Below, in pieces: positions 15,456 through 21,417 of a stretch of 21,417 nt of DNA. The number at the start of each line of letters is the position of its first letter. The stretch's first letter is position 1. The stretch lies in the NCBI GenBank assembly GCA_040393065.1, contig JBEBUW010000075.1, positions 1 to 21,417 on the forward strand. Direction: 5' to 3'. The DNA is from JACCWM01 sp040393065 (GTDB lineage Bacteria > Myxococcota_A > Bradymonadia > Bradymonadales > Bradymonadaceae). The notes below the pieces were generated by a model. The model was not told the origin of the DNA. It did not search any database and saw only the letters and a program-made list of their open reading frames with translations. Position numbers and translations under genes: made by a program.

Positions 15456-15524
15456 TCGAAAACAATACGGACCGCGATGGAAGCGGCCTGTTGATTTGTA
15501 AGGTTTTATTTCGATTGTTTTTGA
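15456..15524 (+). promoter_or_regulatory. Inverted repeat in the leader of the Cys-rich lipoprotein
   Basis: TCGAAAACAAT (15456-15466) pairs with ATTGTTTTTGA (15514-15524), 10 of 11 bases. Between them CCGC-GATGGAA-GCGG forms a small hairpin near 15471-15485. The right arm runs into the GAGGAG ribosome-binding site (from 15522). It may be a leader structure or operator; no known riboswitch class is recognised. Confidence 0.3.
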
Positions 15525-15534
15525 GGAGCCTACC

Positions 15535-16200
15535 ATGTGTTTTTTGGGGAAATATAGCGTCTGGGCGGTCTGGGGATTGTTGCTGGCAGGATGGGCGGCG
15601 GCTGGTTGCGGTGGTGTGGAACAGGCTACGGTGGAACGAGCGGGCAGAGAGGTTTCGGGGAGCGATGCCGGGGAGGAGGTTTCTGGCGCGTCTCAGGCTT
15701 CATCCGACACAGAGGATGTCTGGGAGATGATGGAAATAAGGCGGGAGTTTGGGAGGGATGTTGCGGAAGGTGAGCAGGATGTGGGTGAGGAAGCTGAGGA
15801 GAGTGGGTGTGTGCAGGTTTGTGCGATGCTTGCGCAGTGTCTCGGGTTTCCGCAGGGCGTAGCGACTCAGGAAGAATGCCGGCGTGGTTGCGGGCGGTCT
15901 TTGTATGAGGGGACGTTGCAGGCGCGTGATGTGCGATGTCTGGGGCGGGTGAATCATTGCGGCGGGCTGGCCGAGTGCATGGAGGGATTCTGGGGGTGTG
16001 ATGAGGCTTGCGATGGGTATTTGAGCTGTGCGTTTGAGGAAGAGCCGGCTGCGTGCAGGTTGTGGTGTGGCATGGGGATTATGAGCGGAGCGGTGGAGAT
16101 TGCGCAGTTGCATTGTATGGAGCGTCACGGCAGAACGCAGCTTTGCGATACGATGGTTGCGCAGTGTGGATTGGATTTTTTTGCAGATTTGAATCTTTGA
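15535..16200 (+). CDS. Cys-rich lipoprotein of unknown function
   Basis: A 221-residue predicted lipoprotein that I do not recognise. Signal peptide 1-24 ends in AAGC (Cys25). Residues 26 to about 90 are a Glu/Asp/Gly-rich linker with little order. The remaining 130 residues contain about 16 Cys, often in C-x3-C steps (CVQVC, CRRGC, CDEAC), a pattern seen in secreted Cys-rich domains of Myxococcota-like bacteria and likely disulfide-bonded. The start is well supported by GAGGAG. The stop lies in a small tandem repeat of TTTGAATC at 16188-16204. It is followed 121 bases later by another lipoprotein on the same strand; they may be co-transcribed. Confidence 0.75.
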   Translation: MCFLGKYSVWAVWGLLLAGWAAAGCGGVEQATVERAGREVSGSDAGEEVSGASQASSDTEDVWEMMEIRREFGRDVAEGEQDVGEEAEESGCVQVCAMLAQCLGFPQGVATQEECRRGCGRSLYEGTLQARDVRCLGRVNHCGGLAECMEGFWGCDEACDGYLSCAFEEEPAACRLWCGMGIMSGAVEIAQLHCMERHGRTQLCDTMVAQCGLDFFADLNL

Positions 16201-16321
16201 ATCTTTGAGTTTCTGAATCTTGAGAGAATTCAAGTCGGGAACACACAAGTCGTGGAGAGGTGTGCTAGAGTGGGGACGCGGCTTGTGTGTTTCGGAATTA
16301 TGTCTGGCTGGAGCTTGGGAA

Positions 16322-17458
16322 ATGAAGAGGATGACTTCTGGATGGGTAATTTTGAGCCTGGGGATGGTTCTGGCGGGGTGTGAGCCCGGAGTGATTTCGA
16401 CGCAGGGAGGCCGGGGTGGGGAGGCGCCGCACGATGATGTGTGGATGGATGCGGGCGACGAGCAGGATATAGGCGGGGATGCTTTGCAGGATCTCGGCCT
16501 GGAAGAGGATGGGGAGGAAGATGCGGGAGAGCAGGGCGGGGATGTGGAGGAGGTTGGGGAGGCGGATTCGGGGAACGAGGAAGTTCCCCGGGCGGAGGTG
16601 TCGTTTCTGAGTCCGGTCCATGGTGCGCAGGTAGAGAATCCGGTGCGGTTTTCGATTGCGGCTGCCCATGTGGCGAAGGTGCAGATCGAGGCGGATGGCT
16701 GGCCACTTTCGCCGGAGCCCTGGGATCCGAGCACGAAAACCACGCTGGAGTACACGTTTTCGGGTACGGGCTATGCGCGTGAAATCGTCCTGTTTGGGTT
16801 GGATGCGCAGGGCGTGGAGGTTGCGCGCGCGACGATTTCCATCACCGTGAAGGCGCCGGAAGTGGTGGAGCCGCCGCCCGGCAAGGGGACGTCGCTGGGG
16901 GCGTTTATCAATACCTATTATTATGTAGAGGAAGAAAGCGCGCATGGCGGTGCGGCGACGGAGCGGCTTTATGACCGTTCGTGCAGTGTGTTGGCAACGG
17001 TGCCGGAGTCGTTCGCGAGGCTGGCCTGTATTGAGGGGACGGCGAAACTGAAGGATGGGCGCGTGATCAATTATGCGACGAATACGCAATGCGGCGGGCC
17101 GTGTAAGTTTACCTGGGCGGTGATGGATCCGACGCGTTTTCCGTGGGGGATGGGCAATCGCAGTAATGCGCTGGTGCCGTTGCGCTCCTGGGCGGTGGAT
17201 ACCGGCGTGATTGCCAATGGCACGGTTTTGTATGTGGAAGAATGGGATGGAAAGGTGATTCCGCAGATTGGAACGCTGGGGGGCATGACGCACGATGGAT
17301 GTTTTCGGGCGGATGATGTCGGCGGCGGGATTCAGGGCAAGCATGTGGATATTTTTGCCGGTTCGCGGGCGATGTATCAGGAATTGAATCGGACGTTTCC
17401 GACGCGGACGTCGTTTGTGGTGTATAAGGATTCGCCGCGCTGTGCGCATTTGCAGTAG
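16322..17458 (+). CDS. 3D-domain lipoprotein with acidic linker and Ig-like domain
   Basis: A 378-residue lipoprotein: signal peptide with lipobox LAGC (Cys20), an acidic Glu/Asp/Gly linker to about 88, an Ig-like beta domain at about 93-176, a Pro-rich hinge, then a C-terminal domain. The last part has the three-Asp pattern of 3D domains (double-psi beta barrel, as in the C-terminal part of MltA): AVDTGVIANGTVLYV with Asp293, FRADDVGGGIQGKHVDIF with Asp331/332 and Asp343. In MltA the corresponding Asp is catalytic for peptidoglycan cleavage, so a cell-wall lytic or binding role is possible but not shown. The longer reading frame from 16220 lacks a signal peptide at its start; ATG 16322 has GGAG upstream and opens directly into a lipoprotein signal. 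Confidence 0.82.
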   Translation: MKRMTSGWVILSLGMVLAGCEPGVISTQGGRGGEAPHDDVWMDAGDEQDIGGDALQDLGLEEDGEEDAGEQGGDVEEVGEADSGNEEVPRAEVSFLSPVHGAQVENPVRFSIAAAHVAKVQIEADGWPLSPEPWDPSTKTTLEYTFSGTGYAREIVLFGLDAQGVEVARATISITVKAPEVVEPPPGKGTSLGAFINTYYYVEEESAHGGAATERLYDRSCSVLATVPESFARLACIEGTAKLKDGRVINYATNTQCGGPCKFTWAVMDPTRFPWGMGNRSNALVPLRSWAVDTGVIANGTVLYVEEWDGKVIPQIGTLGGMTHDGCFRADDVGGGIQGKHVDIFAGSRAMYQELNRTFPTRTSFVVYKDSPRCAHLQ

Positions 17459-17492
17459 TTGTGGGATGCGTGGCGGGAAAGACGTCTGCAAT

Positions 17493-17527
17493 AAAAAAGG
17501 CAGCTCGGTATGCGAGCTGCCTTTTTT
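17493..17527. terminator. Bidirectional rho-independent terminator
   Basis: AAAAAAGGCAGCTCG (17493-17507), a five-base loop, then CGAGCTGCCTTTTTT (17513-17527) form a perfect stem with a T-tract on either strand. It lies between the convergent 3D-domain gene (ends 17458) and FG-GAP gene (ends 17562) and should serve both. Confidence 0.95.
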
Positions 17528-17561
17528 GTGGGCGAAATTCTGGGTTCAGGAGGATTGGTTA

Positions 17562-19943
17562 TCAGCCGGGAATGGGGCGACAGGAGCCATTGTCGGCGCA
17601 GTAGTAGCCCATCTCGCAGTCCTCGTTGGAGGAGCAGGGGCAGGTAGTTTCGGCGGTGGCGGTGTTGTTGTCTTCGCGGCATTCGTTGGAGCGACCCAGG
17701 CCGGTGCCGTCGTTATCGACTTCGGCGCGCAGGGTGAGGACGCCTTGCTGGCCCAGAAGTACGGGCGGGTTGCTCCAGTGGTAGGTAAGGGTTTCGCGTC
17801 CGCCGGGAAGAAGGTTGGTGGTGGTCTGCAGGACGGTGATCAGTTGGTCTTCGTGGTCGAAGAGCGCTACATCGATGCCAGAGATCACGCCGCGGTCGCC
17901 CTGGTTTGCGACGGTGACTTCGACCTGGGTGCCGTCCAGGCCGCAGGTCATGGCGATGCTCAGTACGACCAGATCGGGGGCGTCAAAGATGCCTTCGCCC
18001 TGGACGTTCTGGCGGAAGTTGTTGAGCGAGGTCATCGCGTGGTTGGGGAGCTGTCCGCGCGGGATGGCGCCGGGCAGGTTGGTGGTTCCGGGGCACATGG
18101 CATCGACCAGGCCGTCGCATACATTGGTGACGGAGTAGGAATGCTGGTTCCAGACCGGGCGCGTGTTGACCCAGCGGTTTTCGCGGTCCTTGATGACTCG
18201 CACGCCCCGGGAATCGCCGCCTTTTTCGACAAATCCGGGCCAGCGTGCAGCGCATCCGCTGGCGATGCCTGATGAGTAATTGTTGCTGATGACGACGATG
18301 TCGGCGGAGAAATCGCCATCGGCGTCGACGATGACGGGCAGCTCGCGGGTGGTTCCGCTGGTGTTGGCGACTTCGAACAAGATGTCGGTTGTGCCATCGC
18401 CGTTGCCCTTGCCGTCGTAGACACGCAGGAAGCATTCGTCGCCGTAGATGACTTCGGCCCGGCCGTCGCCCTGGAAGTCAAAGACGCTGGAGCCGGTTAC
18501 GCGGCTGGATTGATCTTGCGTGGCCATTTTCCACAAAAGCGAGCCGTCGTTGTTGAAGACGACGTAGAAACATGCGCCGGCGGCGGCGACTTCGGCCTGG
18601 CCGTCGCCATCGAAGTCGGCGACGGTCGGTGGACCGGCGGTGTTTCCGCTGGCGCAGGTCGTGGGTGCAAAGTGCGGGTGACCTTCGGTGGGAAGCGGTG
18701 CCGCCCAGATCAGTTGGCCGGTCTGGCCGTTGAACAGGCGCATGTTCGAGCCGTGGACGATGATGACTTCGGGGATGCCGTCGCGCTGGTCAAACTGTGG
18801 GGATTCGCCGGTGAAGGTTCCGAAATCGCCGATGGCGGGAAATCCGCTGGCGCCGCCTTCGTACACCCAGTAGGTCGGGCAGGCGTAGGTGCCGTCTTGA
18901 TTGTTGATGAATTTGAAAGCGCCGCGTCCGGCCACGACTTCGAGCATGCCGTCGCCGTCCAGATCGACGGGAATCGAGCCGTTTGCGGCCGTGCTCACCT
19001 CGGCATTGATGCAGAGTTGCGTGCCGGTTTTGGCATCGAAAACGCGGTTGGCGAAGACGATTTCTACGTTGCCATCGGCGTCCAGATCAGCCAGCGCGGG
19101 GCCATCCCAGCTTACGGCGAAGGTTTCGGCGGTGTTCCACATCACGGCCCAGCCGGTGTCGATATCGTCAAACGCGATCAATCCGCCTGCGGGATTGACG
19201 GCGACGATTTCGTTTTTGCCGTCGCCGTCGATGTCGCCAATGGCGATGGACGTTGCGCCGACGACGTGTTTTTCGGGCTCCACCAGATCAAAAACCGGCT
19301 CATACGTGCGTCCATTGACTGCGCGTAAGACGCTGGCTGAGCCGTAGGCGCTGTTCTGGAACGTGGAAAATACGATATCGGGGATGCCGTCGCCGGTGAT
19401 ATCGACCACAGAAGGCGTCATCATCACCTGGTTATAGTTTGGAAGCGGCGTGGTGGTGGGATCATCGACCCAGGCGACATGCACGACGGGATCGAAGACG
19501 TCGGTATCCGGCCGATAGATACAGGCGTTGGTGCTGCGCGGAATGCACTGGCCAAGGTTGGGTTCGCAGATTTCGCCGGACTCGCACTGAACGTTATGCT
19601 CGCAGGGAGCGCCAGGAACTACGCAAGCATCGGCAATGCAGAGTTCTTCGTTGGTGCAACACTCCGAGCCACAGACCTGTTCGGCGGCGCAGGTGGGGCC
19701 TGTGTCGGTTTCGGTGTCGGTTGGTCCGGCATCCTGGCAATGAGGACCCACACAGGAGGGGCCGGTGTCCTCGGGCGTCGTGTTGCCGGTGTCGTCTGGA
19801 GAAACGTCCTGCGTGTCACTGTTGTTGCCGGAGCTCAGCTTGCCGGAAACATCATCGCTGCAGCCGGCCAGCAACACGGCCAGTGCCAGAGCGGAACAGG
19901 AGAGCAGCCAGGGAGCTGTGGGGCGATAGGGGGAAATGCGCAT
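17562..19943 (-). CDS. FG-GAP/VCBS propeller lipoprotein with CARDB-like C-terminal domain
   Basis: A 793-residue predicted surface lipoprotein. Signal peptide with lipobox LLAGC (Cys28); a Ser/Asp/Thr-rich linker; a Cys-rich segment at about 80-140 (CGSECCTNEELC, CEHNVQCESGEICEP) like small disulfide knots. The central region has seven to eight FG-GAP type calcium-loop motifs, for example DITGDGIPDIV, DIDGDGKNEIV, DLDADGNVEIV, DLDGDGMLEVV, DFDGDGQAEVA and DFQGDGRAEVI, enough for one integrin-like beta-propeller. Next comes an Ig-like domain starting near DLVVLSIAMTCGLDG that resembles CARDB, and the protein ends in a second small Cys-rich tail. Adhesion or ligand binding at the cell surface is inferred from architecture only. 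The ribosome-binding site is weak (TGGAAA). Confidence 0.88.
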   Translation of the reverse strand: MRISPYRPTAPWLLSCSALALAVLLAGCSDDVSGKLSSGNNSDTQDVSPDDTGNTTPEDTGPSCVGPHCQDAGPTDTETDTGPTCAAEQVCGSECCTNEELCIADACVVPGAPCEHNVQCESGEICEPNLGQCIPRSTNACIYRPDTDVFDPVVHVAWVDDPTTTPLPNYNQVMMTPSVVDITGDGIPDIVFSTFQNSAYGSASVLRAVNGRTYEPVFDLVEPEKHVVGATSIAIGDIDGDGKNEIVAVNPAGGLIAFDDIDTGWAVMWNTAETFAVSWDGPALADLDADGNVEIVFANRVFDAKTGTQLCINAEVSTAANGSIPVDLDGDGMLEVVAGRGAFKFINNQDGTYACPTYWVYEGGASGFPAIGDFGTFTGESPQFDQRDGIPEVIIVHGSNMRLFNGQTGQLIWAAPLPTEGHPHFAPTTCASGNTAGPPTVADFDGDGQAEVAAAGACFYVVFNNDGSLLWKMATQDQSSRVTGSSVFDFQGDGRAEVIYGDECFLRVYDGKGNGDGTTDILFEVANTSGTTRELPVIVDADGDFSADIVVISNNYSSGIASGCAARWPGFVEKGGDSRGVRVIKDRENRWVNTRPVWNQHSYSVTNVCDGLVDAMCPGTTNLPGAIPRGQLPNHAMTSLNNFRQNVQGEGIFDAPDLVVLSIAMTCGLDGTQVEVTVANQGDRGVISGIDVALFDHEDQLITVLQTTTNLLPGGRETLTYHWSNPPVLLGQQGVLTLRAEVDNDGTGLGRSNECREDNNTATAETTCPCSSNEDCEMGYYCADNGSCRPIPG

Positions 19944-20138
19944 ACGTTTTTCCAGTCTTAAAGGTCGCTTTCGTCAGAAGGATCGTCAGGTTCACCAGGA
20001 CAAATCATCTTCCAGTTTATAGCGAGAGTCTGGCGGAAAGACCAGCATTCATGCATTGCGAGGCCGGTGGCTATCGGTTAAGAGCGGGCGCGTCTCATGG
20101 CTGGTCATGAGCGTCTGCTGTTGGAGTTTTACAGAAGT

Positions 20139-21275
20139 ATGAATGCAAAGGTTTATATCCTGGCCGTAGCCGCTTTCGTGGTGGGTATGGCGGAACTGAT
20201 CATCGGTGGGATTTTGCCGCTGCTGGCCAGAGATTTAGAAGTTTCGATTGCAACGGCCGGGCAGTTGATCTCGGTCTTCGCGCTGGTGTTTGCGGTTTCC
20301 GGACCGGTTTTACTGACGGTCACTTCGAAAATGGAGCGCAAACGACTGTATCTGGTCTCGTTGTTTGTGTTTTTTCTGGGAGCGCTGCTGGCCGGCGTAA
20401 GTCCGAACTATGCGATGCTGATGATCAGCCGCATTATTTCGGCCATGAGCGCATCTCTGATCATCGTGCTCTCGATTACGATCGCCGTGCGTATTGTGCC
20501 GGAAGCGTACCGGGCGCGAGCGCTCGGACTGGTGTTTATGGGCGTCAGCTCGGCGCTGGTGCTGGGCATTCCGCTGGGCGTGCTGGTGGGCGACAAATTT
20601 GGCTGGCGCGTGCTGTTCTTCGGGATTGCCGGGCTGACGATTGCCGCCTTTGGCCTGATTTATCGCCAGCTTGAGGCGATTCCACCGGGCGCTGTGACGA
20701 CCATCGGGCAGCAGATTCAGGCTTTGCGCAGCCTGAAAATCGTCAGCGCGCACCTCATGATGATGCTGGTGCTGGCCGGTCATTACACAATGTATGCGTA
20801 TCTGGCGCCGTTTCTGGAAACCACGATGGCGATGGATGCGCAGTGGGTCAGCCTGAGCTATCTGGTGTTTGGATTCGCGGCGATCCTTGGCGGGTATCTC
20901 GGCGGTATTTTCAGTGATCGGCTGGGGCCGAAAAAAGCCATGCTGGGCATGGTCGCGGCCTTTGCGCTGGCGCTTGCGGCCTTGCCGTTTTCGGTCAAGA
21001 TTCCCGGACTGTTCTGGGTGTTTCTGGTTCTGTGGGGAGCTCTGAGTTGGATGATCGCTCCCGCGCAGCAAAGCTACCTCATCGAAACCTCGCCAGAAAC
21101 CGCCGATATCCAGCAGAGCCTGAGCACGTCGTCGCTGCAGGTGGGCATTGCGCTTGGCTCGGCGATTGGCGGCATGGCGCTCGATCAAACCGGCTCGGTT
21201 GCGATGAACGCCTGGGTGGGCAGTGCGGTGGTGGGGCTGGCGTTTCTTGCGATTTTGTATTCGATCCGGCGGTAG
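20139..21275 (+). CDS. Major facilitator superfamily transporter, DHA1/AraJ-like
   Basis: A 378-residue inner-membrane protein with about 12 hydrophobic helices, matching the length of sugar- or drug-efflux MFS members such as AraJ and NepI. The N-terminal helix pattern VGMAELIIGGILPLLARDLE is typical of that group. The loop between helices 2 and 3 has a degenerate motif A (SKMERKRLYL), whereas the second half keeps a good copy, GGIFSDRLGPKKAML. RIISAMSASLIIVLSITIAV fits helix 4. The substrate cannot be read from sequence. The in-frame ATG at 20097 lacks a ribosome-binding site and adds 14 polar residues; 20139 starts directly before helix 1, though GGAG lies 12 bases away, so the start is uncertain. 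Confidence 0.88.
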   Translation: MNAKVYILAVAAFVVGMAELIIGGILPLLARDLEVSIATAGQLISVFALVFAVSGPVLLTVTSKMERKRLYLVSLFVFFLGALLAGVSPNYAMLMISRIISAMSASLIIVLSITIAVRIVPEAYRARALGLVFMGVSSALVLGIPLGVLVGDKFGWRVLFFGIAGLTIAAFGLIYRQLEAIPPGAVTTIGQQIQALRSLKIVSAHLMMMLVLAGHYTMYAYLAPFLETTMAMDAQWVSLSYLVFGFAAILGGYLGGIFSDRLGPKKAMLGMVAAFALALAALPFSVKIPGLFWVFLVLWGALSWMIAPAQQSYLIETSPETADIQQSLSTSSLQVGIALGSAIGGMALDQTGSVAMNAWVGSAVVGLAFLAILYSIRR

Positions 21276-21417
21276 GGGGCGGTCCGACCGGGGGCGAGCC
21301 CTCAGCCTTCAACACATCTCCATAAACTCAGCTATAGAGCATCGGCCGTGCACGTCGCCACATCCGCCCCAGGTTCCGCACTCTCGTCCTATCGGCCTCG
21401 AAGTGCGTCCACCTGGG
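21276..21417. other. Right edge, no gene seen
   Basis: The last 142 bases after the MFS gene show no convincing reading frame, tRNA or terminator with a T-tract. A gene could begin or end just outside the window. Confidence 0.4.

Overview
The window reads as a chromosomal segment of a free-living Gram-negative deltaproteobacterium in the broad sense. A Myxococcota- or Bradymonadales-type lineage is my best guess; this is inferred from gene style and not proven. The signs are: many lipoproteins with an LAGC-type lipobox followed by Asp/Thr- or Glu/Asp-rich linkers, large beta-propeller surface lipoproteins (RCC1 and FG-GAP types), an AgmX/PglI C-terminal-domain protein, a sigma-54 activator, an Omp85-family barrel, a bacterial serpin, a TatT-family lipoprotein, and moderately high GC content. 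I see no rRNA, tRNA, CRISPR array, transposase or phage gene.

Layout. 1-365 holds no convincing gene but has nested inverted repeats. 366-2786 (-) is a 14-repeat RCC1-type lipoprotein. 3023-5842 (+) is a tight housekeeping operon, serS-ruvX-mltG, with overlapping genes. 5917-6519 (-) is a membrane-anchored AgmX/PglI-domain protein. 6774-9709 (+) is a two-gene unit: a sigma-54 enhancer-binding activator with an unidentified sensor domain, overlapping by ATGA an Omp85/POTRA outer-membrane protein. 9710-10449 is a 740-base intergenic region unusually rich in repeats. It holds a 47-bp direct repeat with an inverted third copy, a 20-bp tandem, a 41-bp tandem array with exact phasing, and a near-perfect sigma-54 (-24/-12) promoter. 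10468-11775 (+) is an inhibitory-type serpin lipoprotein closed by a strong terminator. 11879-13387 (-) is a monofunctional heme catalase whose leader could hide its own ribosome-binding site. 13507-14463 (-) is a TatT-like lipoprotein. 14612-15403 (+) is an MscS channel. 15535-16200 and 16322-17458 (+) are a Cys-rich lipoprotein and a 3D-domain lipoprotein. A symmetric terminator at 17493-17527 separates them from the FG-GAP/CARDB-like lipoprotein at 17562-19943 (-). 20139-21275 (+) is an MFS transporter.

How it fits together. Most genes serve the cell envelope: peptidoglycan processing (mltG, 3D-domain protein), the outer membrane (Omp85 protein), surface lipoproteins, osmotic protection (MscS) and stress defence (catalase, serpin). 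The most interesting hypothesis is a local sigma-54 circuit. The activator at 6774-8342 could bind the 41-bp-phased array at 10086-10290 as an enhancer and drive the serpin from the promoter at 10379-10394. The parts are visible in the sequence; the link between them is inference.
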